Assembly: GCA_964537035.1 (NCBI GenBank)
Contig: CAZIAK010000023.1
Location: forward strand, 14,762 to 78,761
DNA: 64,000 nucleotides
Source: CAZIAK01 sp964537035
GTDB taxonomy: Bacteria; Planctomycetota; B15-G4
Direction: 5' to 3'
Made by a program: the position numbers and the translations under genes. This document shows, one piece after another, positions 1-8,234 of the stretch; the first letter of the stretch is position 1; the number at the start of each line of letters is the position of its first letter. Below the pieces are notes generated by a model that saw only the letters and a program-made list of their open reading frames with translations, made no database searches and was not told where the DNA came from.

Positions 1-808
1 GGGCCCGGGCGACCCATGGGCTGGGCCCTTCGAGGGCAGTGATACGGTCAAGAAGGGGCCCCGCCGTCTCAACGACCTGCTGGGGAGAGGGCATGGCGGT
101 GGGCAGGTCATCGGCGGTGATGGCCAACCCCAGGCCGCTCAGTCGCTTGGCCAGGCTGGTGAGATCGAGGGCGATCTCGCCCATGCACCGGGGACGGGAC
201 GTTTCTCCCAGCTGTCTGGCTCGCCGGGGATCCCCCCAGAGGCACGCGCGATAGAGTTCTCGCAGGCCCTGGTGAAAGTTCGCCAGGCCCGCGTCACGGA
301 CGGCTCCCAGGCAAGCACCCGGGCCATCATCGGCACCGTCGCCGCCGTCCAAGGCTGGGTGTAGGTCTGGGCGCACGTCTGGATCGGACTCAAGAGCCTG
401 CTCAAGCAGGATCAGATCTGCCGGACCGTCGATGAGCTCATCAACGTCAGAGTCAACGTCAGAGTCAATGTCTGTGTCTGTGCCGTAGCAAAGCAGGTCG
501 GCGTCCCTCGAGCTGCTGAAGCCGTCTGCCTCGCTGGCTGGGTCGATGCCGGCGCTCCGGAGGCCCCTGCCCAGCGTGGCGAGAGCCAGGGATTGGACGC
601 GCAGCGCGAGCACCCGTGCCGAACAGCGATCGCAGAAGGCGATGTGGTGCAGCAGTGCGACGTCGCTCGTGGGCTCATGGTTGGGGTCGCCGTAGTCGCT
701 GTGTCCGACGTTGTCGACAGACGCGCCGTTGCGACCGCAGTCACTGTTGCCGAGATGGGTGACGTGGGCCAGCAGGCGCTCGAAGGTCATCTCCTCGCAA
801 GTCGTCAT
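1..808 (-). CDS. Putative zinc-binding anti-sigma-type protein, 3' end beyond the window
   Basis: The minus frame is open from an ATG at 808 to the window edge (about 269 codons) without a stop. Near the N-terminus it carries His55-x3-Cys59-x2-Cys62, the signature of zinc-containing anti-sigma domains, and it lies directly downstream of a sigma-like gene whose TGA overlaps this ATG (ATGA, 805-808). That context supports a role in binding or inhibiting the sigma factor, though this is inference. An acidic repeat (Asp-Thr-Asp and Asp-Ser-Asp-Val units, about 400-480) follows the motif, then a region I do not recognise. No membrane segment is visible in the part present. The C-terminus, which would show a sensor or membrane domain, is missing. 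Confidence 0.6.
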   Translation of the reverse strand, partial: MTTCEEMTFERLLAHVTHLGNSDCGRNGASVDNVGHSDYGDPNHEPTSDVALLHHIAFCDRCSARVLALRVQSLALATLGRGLRSAGIDPASEADGFSSSRDADLLCYGTDTDIDSDVDSDVDELIDGPADLILLEQALESDPDVRPDLHPALDGGDGADDGPGACLGAVRDAGLANFHQGLRELYRACLWGDPRRARQLGETSRPRCMGEIALDLTSLAKRLSGLGLAITADDLPTAMPSPQQVVETAGPLLDRITALEGPSPWVARA

Positions 809-1602
809 GGTGTGGATCTCCGAGGGTTGGGCGTGCGGTTGAGGGTGAGCGCCGGTGCTGGCGCGGTCTGACTGGACAGGCCGTGGCCCAGCAGGCGCAA
901 GTGCAGTGCTTGAAACATCTTGTCGATCTGTCGCGCCAGCCGGGTGCGAGCCCGTTTGATGATCATGCCCACCTGGGGCCGGGGCACAGCCAGTTGCACA
1001 GCGATGTCTTCGTAGCTCCTGCCCTCGATCTCGCGCAGAGTCAGGGCCTGGCGATCGCGGGTCCGCAAGCTGTGAAAACACTGGTTCACCACCGTGAGAA
1101 AGACAGTGCCCAGCAGGCGCACGTCTTCGTGGTGCTCGCGATCTTCGAGCAGGACGGCGGGGTCGGCGGGTGCCTGCAGATCAGCCTGCAACTCGCCGTA
1201 CTCAAGCGTGTGCTGGTGCAACCGCTGCCGTCGCCTGAGCTGATTGATCGCTTCGTTGCGCATGATCGTGAACGACAGGGCCAGAAACTTGCGCACCAGG
1301 GGCTGGCCCTTGCGTACATCCGTGAAGAGCTTGGCCATCAAGGCGGAGACCAGGTCTTCGGGGTCAGAGAGGACCGACAGGCTTCTGGTGAGGCGCCTGG
1401 CGATCTGCACCAGCCGGTCGTGGAGCAGCTCGACCAGGAAGACGTACGCCTCGGTGTCGTCCTGCTCACGAAAGCGGAAGAGCAGGGCGCCTGCCACCAG
1501 CTCAAGGGCCTGGTCGTCTCGCCGGTCGAAGGGGATGGCGATCGGCATCTCGGTGGCCAGCGAGTGCTGTGCCAGGCGCTCCATGGCATCGTGTGCCGTC
1601 AC
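805..1602 (-). CDS. ECF-like RNA polymerase sigma factor (paralogue 1)
   Basis: Predicted 265-residue sigma-70-family protein. A region-2-like segment (LVSALMAKLF, then FLALSFTIMRNEAINQLRRR) is followed by a region-4-like helix-turn-helix (RQALTLREIEGRSYEDIAVQL) and a basic tail. It is clearly paralogous to the proteins at 2391-3944 and 40755-41414, sharing the pattern FRxxDDTEAYxxLVELxxxRL. I chose the GTG at 1602 because a GGGAG ribosome-binding site precedes it and the N-terminus then aligns with the paralogue at 40755; an ATG at 1650 would extend it by 16 residues. The stop overlaps the start of the anti-sigma-like gene. Its TACTTT box (1708-1713) suggests its own promoter, separate from the operon upstream. 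Confidence 0.75.
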   Translation of the reverse strand: MTAHDAMERLAQHSLATEMPIAIPFDRRDDQALELVAGALLFRFREQDDTEAYVFLVELLHDRLVQIARRLTRSLSVLSDPEDLVSALMAKLFTDVRKGQPLVRKFLALSFTIMRNEAINQLRRRQRLHQHTLEYGELQADLQAPADPAVLLEDREHHEDVRLLGTVFLTVVNQCFHSLRTRDRQALTLREIEGRSYEDIAVQLAVPRPQVGMIIKRARTRLARQIDKMFQALHLRLLGHGLSSQTAPAPALTLNRTPNPRRSTP

Positions 1603-1734
1603 GTGTGGTTTTCTCCCAGCGCCCTGGAGCCTCGTCGCCCTGGCGGCCATTGTGACCGACCTGTGGAGGTTGGGGGGCTGTTTCCTTCATGCCGTCAGCT
1701 GCGCAGAAAAGTAACACCCCTTGAGCAGAGGCGG

Positions 1735-2394
1735 CTACGGCACCACCACGGCGATGGCGTTGGTCGCGCTGAAGCCCTGCAGGTTGCTCTGGTCAGGCAT
1801 CCAGGCCTGGACGTAGAGCAACATCAGAGGAGGCAGGCGCTCCAGGGCGTCCAGAGACAGGATCAGCTGGCCCCGGTCGTCGAGGGAGAGGCCGGTGATC
1901 AGCACATCGGGGCTGGGCACGAGCACCCCGCCCTTGAAGGCCGTGGGCAGCTGTTGGGTGCCGGCGACGATGAAGACGTCGTTGCCTGGGAGCCCGCCAG
2001 CCACCATGAGCGAGAGGGCCGCCTGGGCCTGGGTGAAGAGCACGAGCTCAAGGGCAGGCACCGTCGTGGCCCCGGCCAGGCCCTGACCCAGGTTGAGCCA
2101 GCCACCGAAGGTCAGATCGTTCGACGACCCGGTGCGTGGGGGCGTGGGGCCGATGGGCGTGATCAGTCCGCCGTTCTGGGGCTGTCCCGGCCCGGTGTTT
2201 CCCGGCCCTGCGGTGGGCTTCTTCTCTCGCTCGATGCCGCCCACGCCGTCGTTGCCTCTGGCGGTGGCTGGGCCTCCTCCATTCAGGCCATTGATCAGCT
2301 GATTGCCGGCATGGACGGGCGCGGCGCCCCCCCACGCGATGACGAGCGTCAGGCAGAGAACGGTGAGCGGCGATGAACGGCGAGCGATGGTCAT
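1735..2394 (-). CDS. Secreted protein with C-terminal GGVLVPSPD module
   Basis: 219-residue secreted protein. It has a signal peptide (Arg-Arg, then a hydrophobic stretch ending in AAPVHA), a Gly/Pro/Asn-rich low-complexity linker, and from about residue 100 the module that recurs in this window: LNLGQGLAG, then AFKGGVLVPSPD, then Tyr-Val-Gln-x-Trp and a final SATNA. The ATG at 2394 overlaps the TGA of the sigma fusion gene (ATGA, 2391-2394), so the two are probably translationally coupled. The operon at 40755-42600 likewise ends in a small secreted Gly-rich protein. The module has no function that I know; an anchoring or sorting role is one possibility. Confidence 0.7.
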   Translation of the reverse strand: MTIARRSSPLTVLCLTLVIAWGGAAPVHAGNQLINGLNGGGPATARGNDGVGGIEREKKPTAGPGNTGPGQPQNGGLITPIGPTPPRTGSSNDLTFGGWLNLGQGLAGATTVPALELVLFTQAQAALSLMVAGGLPGNDVFIVAGTQQLPTAFKGGVLVPSPDVLITGLSLDDRGQLILSLDALERLPPLMLLYVQAWMPDQSNLQGFSATNAIAVVVP

Positions 2395-3944
2395 GTCGTT
2401 GGCATTCCGGCGCTGGCGCCCTCTTCCGGTGGCGCAAGCAGATTGCAGAGGTGGTTGGTCTTGAGCTTCAGCGCGTGTGCCAAGCCGGGCAACTCGCCTT
2501 CCATCCACGATCTCACCCGTGGGGACGGCTGCTGGCGTTCGATGCACGCCAGGTGTTGGACGTTGGCCTCGAACCGCGGCACGTCTCCCGTACGTGCAGC
2601 GGCGTAGCACACATTCATGACCTGCACCGGGTCGGCCGGCCACTCGTCCGCCGACCGCTCGGCGACTTGCAGGGCGTCACTCCAGCGCTCCTGCCGCAGC
2701 AGGGTCAGGGTCAGGTTGCGATACACGTTCTGTCGCGTCTTCGCGGGCAGGTCCGCCTCGGTGAGCTGGCGCAAGAGCGCCTCTGCTTCTTCGAGGCGAG
2801 ACGAGTAGATCAGGTGCAGCGCCGTGGCCACCTGCTGGCGGCCGCTGGGTCCTTCGATCTGGGCCAGCACGGCGAGGCAGTGGGCCGTGTCATCCAGAGC
2901 GCTGCCCGCGCTGTGGGACCGGGTCAGGGAGGCGACCGCGCTGGAGTCGACGGCCTCGTCCACACCGGCCAGCCGCGCGGTGATGTTGCGCACATCGCCG
3001 GCGACCACATCACGGTGACGGGGCTGGGTGGCCACGAGCATGCGCGACTGCAGCCCGGGGACCGAGAGCAGGGACGACTTGGACAGCTCGTAGATCAGGT
3101 CTGCCAGATGCCGGCGCCCGGCCATGGCCGACTCATCCAGCAGGCGCTGCACCAGGGTGCGGACGTTCTTCACCCGCTCCTTGCTCTGCAGGCAGGCGCG
3201 GACGAGGTCTCGGGTGCGGCCCACGGCGTCGTCGTCCATGCCGCCGGGGCGTTGTTCGTCCAGGCTCTCCACAAGCCGATCGGCCAGCTGCTTGCGTGCC
3301 CGGCGGATGATCATGCCCACCTGGTCGGCCTGCAGAGAGAGCAGGGCAGCCACCCTCTCGTAGCTCATGCCCAGGATCTCCCGAGCCACCAGCACGTTCT
3401 TTTCACGGGGGTCCAGCTTGTGGATGCAGTCCTCGGTGAGCTCGGTGATGGCCTCGCCAAAACGGCTGAGCAGGGCGGTCTCTTCTTGGTCTTGGGCGAC
3501 GTCGGCCGGGTCGACCGGGTGGTTGAGCGTGCCCTGGTACCGGGGCCCTCCCAGCTGGGCTCGTTTCTGGTGGCGCAACTGGTCGAAGACCGCGTTCTTC
3601 ATCGACGTGTGGGCCAGGGCCAGGAAACGCCGCACGGGCTGCCTCTCGCTGCCTCGCAGGTCCGTAAAGAGCCGTGATATGAACGTCGACTGCAGGTCGT
3701 CGGGGTCGACCGTGGGGGACAGCCGACGGGCGATGCCGTTGGCGATCTGGGCCAGGCGCTCGTGGGTCAGCTCGGCCAGGAGGGCAAAGGCCTCGGTGTC
3801 GTTCTGGCTGCGGAAGCGGTCGAGCAGCATGCGCGCCAGCTCGTCCAGGTGCAGATCGTTGGCCAGATCGAGGGGCAACAGGTGACTGATCGCGGTCACG
3901 CCGAGATGGCGCTCCAAACGACCAACCAAGGTTCCTGTCGGCAC
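2391..3944 (-). CDS. Sigma-factor-like protein fused to a helical-repeat domain (paralogue 2)
   Basis: 517 residues. The N-terminal ~240 are ECF-sigma-like: LPLDLANDLHLDELA, then LTHERLAQIANGIA, a region 2 ending in MKNAVFDQLRHQKRA, and a region 4 (LDPREKNVLVAREILGMSYERVAALL). The remaining ~270 residues are helical with TPR-like periodicity (LEEAEALLRQL, WSDALQVAERS). The same C-terminal part is a separate gene at 41411-42172, where the sigma part is 40755-41414. The start is a GTG with a GTGGAGG ribosome-binding site about 7 nt upstream. A plausible role is a sigma factor carrying its own interaction domain that controls the downstream secreted protein; this is inferred from the fusion and operon only. 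Confidence 0.75.
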   Translation of the reverse strand: MPTGTLVGRLERHLGVTAISHLLPLDLANDLHLDELARMLLDRFRSQNDTEAFALLAELTHERLAQIANGIARRLSPTVDPDDLQSTFISRLFTDLRGSERQPVRRFLALAHTSMKNAVFDQLRHQKRAQLGGPRYQGTLNHPVDPADVAQDQEETALLSRFGEAITELTEDCIHKLDPREKNVLVAREILGMSYERVAALLSLQADQVGMIIRRARKQLADRLVESLDEQRPGGMDDDAVGRTRDLVRACLQSKERVKNVRTLVQRLLDESAMAGRRHLADLIYELSKSSLLSVPGLQSRMLVATQPRHRDVVAGDVRNITARLAGVDEAVDSSAVASLTRSHSAGSALDDTAHCLAVLAQIEGPSGRQQVATALHLIYSSRLEEAEALLRQLTEADLPAKTRQNVYRNLTLTLLRQERWSDALQVAERSADEWPADPVQVMNVCYAAARTGDVPRFEANVQHLACIERQQPSPRVRSWMEGELPGLAHALKLKTNHLCNLLAPPEEGASAGMPTT

Positions 3945-4354
3945 GAACCAGCCTCCACTCGCGTCTGCGACCTGGGGGAAACGCCCGTATTTCCCGAGTT
4001 GTCAACAGTTGTGACGTCGCCTCGACGATGCAAGATCCGGAATGTAACCGCTGCCCTGGTTTTTTTGGACAGTTTGTAGAACTTGTACCCCTCGGCGTCG
4101 CCGGTCTCATCGGCACTGAAAGGGGCTGACTTGAGAGAATCGCCGTTTTCTCCAGGAAAAGACCAATCAGGGGCCGGTGACCGTCTGCTGGCCGCTGAAT
4201 TTTGGTTCCGTCTGGCGTGTGCCTGAGCTCAGCCTGTGGGTGGGCGAATCAGCCCCTGGGATTCGAGTTCTCCGCGGCTTGTCCACAAGATGCGGCGGGG
4301 CGGCTCGGTCTCAGATCTGGTGAGCTGCGAGCCCGCTCGGAGTCGGGCGGCCGG
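3945..4354. other. Intergenic region, 410 bp
   Basis: Lies between the start of the sigma fusion gene and the stop of the glycogen phosphorylase, both on the minus strand, so it should hold the sigma operon promoter and the phosphorylase terminator. On the minus strand there is TACATT (about 4041) and a TTGACA (4000-4005) without a convincing partner hexamer. An unusual A/T run (TTTTTTT on the plus strand, about 4060) stands out from the GC-rich surroundings. I see no coding frame and no strong hairpin. Confidence 0.4.
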
Positions 4355-6418
4355 TCAGCTGGTGGTGCTCGCGTCCACGGGTAGGCCGTACATGTCCCGG
4401 GCGTACTCCTCGACCATGCGCCGGGTGGAGAAGTTCTCCAGGACGGTGGCCGTCGACCGGCGCATCATCTCGATCCAGCGCCGGGGCACGCCCTCCGCGT
4501 CTCGCTCGTAGTAGGCAGGCACGATGTCCTGCTCCATGAGGTCGAGCAGCAGGGCGCCGTCCCGGGTGGGGTCCGGGGGCTGCTGGGTGCCGATGGTGAA
4601 GCCCCGCTCGGGGTCGTCGACCTCGGCCCACCAGCCGTCAGGCACCGAAGCGTTGAGCACGCCGTTGATGCCCGCCTTCATGCCGCTGGTACCAGAGGCC
4701 TCGCGAGGCCATTCGGGCGTGTTGAGCCACAGATCGACCCCGCGCACCAGCAGCCGGGCCACGGCCATGTCGTAGTCCTCGACGAACACGATGCGGCCGT
4801 GGAGCTTCTGGTTGCCCGCCAGCTCCCAGATGCGGCGGATGATCGCCTGGCCAGCTCGGTCAGCTGGGTGGGCCTTGCCGGCCATGATCAGCTGGACCGG
4901 GCGGCTCTCGTTGCAGAAGAGCTGCTCGAGCCGGGCGGGATCGCTGAACAGCAGGTCTGCCCGCTTGTAGGGGGCGAAGCGTCGGGCGAAGCCGAGGGTC
5001 AATGCGGTGGGGTTGAGCAGCGCCTGGACCCGCCGCAGATCGCTTGTCGAACCGCCGTGCCGCGCCACCTGCCGGGCGTTGCGCACCCGCACGAAGCGCA
5101 TCAGGCGGTGCTTCTGGGTGGTGTGGGCGGCCCAGAGCGAGGCGTCCGGCAAGGCTCGGCACCGCTCAGCCAGCTTTCGAGGGTCTTCGCCCGGCCTGGC
5201 TGACAGCACCTTGGCCATCTCCCGGCCTAGCCAGGTGCCCACATGGATGCCGTTGGTGATGGCGCCGATCTCGTGGCCTGGCCACATGTCCTGAGAGATC
5301 TTGCCGTGCAGCTGGGAGACGCCGTTGGCCTTGGAGGAGATGCGCAGGGCCAGGGCGGTGAGGTTGAAGCTCTCGCTGCGCTCCTCGGCTGGGTTGCCCA
5401 GGTCGAGCAGCTCTTCCACGTCGCAGCCCATGTCTTCGGCGGTGCTGGTCAGAAACGGCCTGACCTTGTCCCGGTCGAAGACCTCGTTGCCAGCTGGCAC
5501 GGGGGTGTGGGTGGTGAAGACGTGGTGGCTGCGGCAGGCCGCCACCGCATCGGGGAGGCTCTGCTTGCCCCCTTTGCGCATGGCCTCCACGGCGAGAAAG
5601 GCCGAATGGCCCTCGTTCATGTGCCAGGTCTGGGGCTTGAGGCCCAGGGCTTCGGCCACGGCCACGGCCCCACGGCCCAGGACGATCTCTTGCTCAAGGC
5701 GCATGTCCCGGCCCATGACGTAGAGCAGCGAGGTGATGTAGCGGTCCTCGATGGCGTTGCGGGTGGTCATGGAGTCAAGCAGCAGCAGGGGGATGCGCCC
5801 CACGTAGGTGACCCAGACCCGCAGATGCACCGTGCGGTCGCCCAGCTCGACGGGCACCCTGAGGGTGCGGCCGTTGCGATCCTGGACCCGCAGCAGGGGT
5901 AGGCGCAGGGCGTCGAGGTCGGGGTAGTACTGCTGCTGGTAGCCGTCCGCGTCGATCAGCTGGCGAAAATAGCCCCGGCGGTAGAAGAGGCCGATGCCCA
6001 CCAGGGGCAGGCCCAGGTCCGAGGCCTCTTTGAGGTGGTCGCCCGAGAGGATGCCCAGGCCACCCGAATAGACCGGCAGCGACTCGTGCAGCCCGTACTC
6101 GGCAGAGACGTAGGCCACCGAGGGCCCGTCGACCCCTGGCCGCTTCATGTCCGCGTCGAACTCGGCCAGGACCTCCTCCATGTCAGCCAGGAAGGTCTCG
6201 TCCTCGGAGAGGCTCCAGAGGTGGTCCTGGCGGCTGAGCATGAGCTGGGCCACCGGGTTGCGATAGCGGGCCCAACGGGGGGGATGGATGCGCTCGAACA
6301 GCTCTCGGGTGGGGCGATGCCAGGTCCACCAGAGGTTGTAGGCGAGGTCGACGAGCCGGGAGAGGGGCCCTGGCAGGTCGAGGTGGTCAGGGGCGCGGGT
6401 GGGGATCAAGTCGAGCAT
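4355..6418 (-). CDS. glgP: Alpha-glucan (glycogen) phosphorylase
   Basis: 687-residue cytosolic enzyme of the GT35 family, which releases glucose-1-phosphate from alpha-1,4-glucans using pyridoxal phosphate. It is the shorter bacterial type: the N-terminal region LAYNLWWTWHRPTRELFERI leads into YVSAEYGLHESLPVYSGGLG, and the cofactor-binding stretch EASGTSGMKAGINGVLN puts the expected Schiff-base lysine at about residue 581. I chose ATG 6418 (MLDLIPTRAPD) over 6502 because the extra 28 residues would overlap the divergent gene at 6501 and do not look like the family. The gene stands alone; no other glycogen gene is nearby. Confidence 0.93.
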   Translation of the reverse strand: MLDLIPTRAPDHLDLPGPLSRLVDLAYNLWWTWHRPTRELFERIHPPRWARYRNPVAQLMLSRQDHLWSLSEDETFLADMEEVLAEFDADMKRPGVDGPSVAYVSAEYGLHESLPVYSGGLGILSGDHLKEASDLGLPLVGIGLFYRRGYFRQLIDADGYQQQYYPDLDALRLPLLRVQDRNGRTLRVPVELGDRTVHLRVWVTYVGRIPLLLLDSMTTRNAIEDRYITSLLYVMGRDMRLEQEIVLGRGAVAVAEALGLKPQTWHMNEGHSAFLAVEAMRKGGKQSLPDAVAACRSHHVFTTHTPVPAGNEVFDRDKVRPFLTSTAEDMGCDVEELLDLGNPAEERSESFNLTALALRISSKANGVSQLHGKISQDMWPGHEIGAITNGIHVGTWLGREMAKVLSARPGEDPRKLAERCRALPDASLWAAHTTQKHRLMRFVRVRNARQVARHGGSTSDLRRVQALLNPTALTLGFARRFAPYKRADLLFSDPARLEQLFCNESRPVQLIMAGKAHPADRAGQAIIRRIWELAGNQKLHGRIVFVEDYDMAVARLLVRGVDLWLNTPEWPREASGTSGMKAGINGVLNASVPDGWWAEVDDPERGFTIGTQQPPDPTRDGALLLDLMEQDIVPAYYERDAEGVPRRWIEMMRRSTATVLENFSTRRMVEEYARDMYGLPVDASTTS

Positions 6419-6441
6419 GGAATAGAAACCGGAGTGGGTCG

Positions 6442-6461
6442 GGCCGGTAGAATGCCCGGCC
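6442..6461 (+). promoter_or_regulatory. -10-like TAGAAT flanked by a GGCCGG/CCGGCC inverted repeat
   Basis: TAGAAT (6448-6453) lies about 47 nt before the ATG at 6501. It sits exactly between GGCCGG (6442-6447) and CCGGCC (6456-6461), which form a perfect 6-bp inverted repeat around the hexamer. This could be a promoter with an overlapping operator; the divergent glgP start at 6418 is close enough to share control. Inference from sequence only. Confidence 0.4.
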
Positions 6462-6500
6462 TGTCCGCTTCTGACCACCTCCTCCTTCGGAGACGAGCCC

Positions 6501-8234
6501 ATGGCTGGTCCCGCCTCGCCGGTTCGCGCCGGTGTTGTGTTCGCCTTGGCCTTGCTGGCCGGGCCTGTTGTTGCCGGCGATCTGGCCGAGCGGATGGCCG
6601 CCTTGGCCGCAGATCATCCGGCCTTGGCCGCCATGACGACCTTGGGCAGCACGGCGGACGGCACGCCGCTGTCGGCCCTGTCCATCGCCGCTGGCTCGGG
6701 CTCAGTGGCCGGTCGCCAGGGGCTGCTGGTGGTGGCCGGGCTCGACGGTCGCCGCCATGGTGACGGCGAGCTGCTGGTGTCCGTGGCCCGGCGCTTGCTC
6801 GAAGCCGACGATCTGGCTGACCGGCTCAACGGTCAGGCTCTGGTCTTCGTGGCGGTGGCCGACCCCGCGGGAGCGGCGGCCCCAGCCGACGGTCGAGGTG
6901 GCAACCGCCGCCCAGGCGACGCCGATCGTGATGGCCGGGTCGACGAAGATGGTCCCGAAGACCTGAACGGCGACGGCCTGATCACCTGGATGCGGGTGCC
7001 GGACGGAGCGGGCGAGTGGGTCATCGACGAGCACGACCCCAGGGCCCTGCGCAAGCCTCGGGACGATGAGCGGGGCACCCATCGCCTGCTGCTCGAAGGC
7101 CGGGACAACGACGGCGACGGCGAGTTCAGCGAGGACGGCGGGGAGGGCGTGCTGATCGATCGCAACTTCTCCCACGGCTTCGTCGAGCACACGGCCACGG
7201 GCGGGGCCTATCCCCTGAGCGAGCCCGAGGCCCAGGCGCTGGCGACGTACCTGCTGGAGCACCCGGGCTTGACTACCGTGGTGGTGGTGGGCGAAGACGA
7301 CACCCTGGTGAGCGGCCCCAAGAAGGCCGGCAAGGTCGTTCGAGGTGGCTGGCGAGGCGGGTTCACCCAGCCGCTTGACGGCCTGCTGGAGGACGACCTG
7401 CCCACCATGGAGATCTTCACCGAGCTCTTCGAAGAGGCCGCCGACGACAAGCACGAGGTGAAGGGCGACGGCCCTAGCGACGGTTCGCTGCTGGCCTGGG
7501 CCTACCACCAGGCGGGGCGCTGGCCCCTGGGGGTGCGCAGCTGGTCTGCCCCGGAGGACTTCCCGAGCGACGATGCCGACGCCGATGAGAGTGGCGACGG
7601 CAGTGGCGAGGCCGGTGACGACGACGCTGACGCTGCTGGCGAGAGCGACGACGCCGAGGACGCAGACGAGCCCACCAGCGACGCCGACTCGCCTGTGCCC
7701 GCCGCGGTGCTGGCCTGGTTGGACGCCGAGCGTGGCGGCGAAGGCTTCGTCCCCTGGGCTGGCTACGACCATCCAGACCTGGGGCAGGTCGAGATCGGTG
7801 GACTCACCGCCGGCCTGTTGACCGACCCGCCCCATGAGGCCGCCCTCGAGCTCACCGAACGGCTGGCCACCTTCTTGTTGGACGTGGTCGAGGCCCGCCC
7901 GGTGCTGACCATCGAAGACGTCGAACTCACCGCCCACGGTGGGGGCCTGGTCACCGTGGACCTGACCCTGGTCAACACCGGGCGTCTGCCCACGGCGTCC
8001 CACTTCGCAGCGGACGCCAACCTGGCGCGCCCCCTGCGTATCTCGTTGCAGCTGCCCGAAGGGGCGAGCCGCGTGAATGGACCGGCACAGGTTCTCGTCG
8101 GCCGCCTCGATGGCCTGGGCGGTCGGCGCGAGCTGCGCTGGGTGCTCTCAGGTGCCCAAGCCGGCGCCACCTTGACTGTCCTCGTCGACTCCGATGTCGC
8201 CAACGATCTGAGCCTGGAGCTCACCCTTCCATGA
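6501..8234 (+). CDS. Secreted M14-carboxypeptidase-like protein lacking the metal and catalytic residues
   Basis: 577 residues with a signal peptide. It is a tandem paralogue of the carboxypeptidase that follows: both carry inserted acidic loops of the DxDxDGxxDEDGP type, the (M/I)(N/D)RN segment, the HPDLGQVEIGG segment, and a similar C-terminal beta domain. The zinc site has decayed here: His86 is followed by Gly-Asp-Gly-Glu instead of HxxE, the second zinc His is replaced (VVVVGEDDT), and the glutamate of FTNELW in the paralogue is absent (VRSWSAPED). An Asp/Glu-rich insertion of about 45 residues is also unique to this copy. I infer a non-catalytic partner or binding protein. Its stop overlaps the next ATG. 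Confidence 0.7.
   Translation: MAGPASPVRAGVVFALALLAGPVVAGDLAERMAALAADHPALAAMTTLGSTADGTPLSALSIAAGSGSVAGRQGLLVVAGLDGRRHGDGELLVSVARRLLEADDLADRLNGQALVFVAVADPAGAAAPADGRGGNRRPGDADRDGRVDEDGPEDLNGDGLITWMRVPDGAGEWVIDEHDPRALRKPRDDERGTHRLLLEGRDNDGDGEFSEDGGEGVLIDRNFSHGFVEHTATGGAYPLSEPEAQALATYLLEHPGLTTVVVVGEDDTLVSGPKKAGKVVRGGWRGGFTQPLDGLLEDDLPTMEIFTELFEEAADDKHEVKGDGPSDGSLLAWAYHQAGRWPLGVRSWSAPEDFPSDDADADESGDGSGEAGDDDADAAGESDDAEDADEPTSDADSPVPAAVLAWLDAERGGEGFVPWAGYDHPDLGQVEIGGLTAGLLTDPPHEAALELTERLATFLLDVVEARPVLTIEDVELTAHGGGLVTVDLTLVNTGRLPTASHFAADANLARPLRISLQLPEGASRVNGPAQVLVGRLDGLGGRRELRWVLSGAQAGATLTVLVDSDVANDLSLELTLP

Noticed and set aside
883..2376. Long plus-strand open frame (497 codons) opposite the sigma-like gene and the module gene
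   Set aside because: It spans an intergenic region and two genes with clear domains on the other strand; GC-rich codon bias keeps antisense frames open. No domain or ribosome-binding site.
2395..2643. N-terminal extension of the module protein at 1735-2394
   Set aside because: Would overlap the sigma fusion gene by 250 bp and put 83 residues before an obvious signal peptide.
4000..4005. TTGACA on the minus strand upstream of the sigma fusion gene as a -35 box
   Set aside because: No acceptable -10 hexamer at 16-18 bp; the following sequence is GC-rich.
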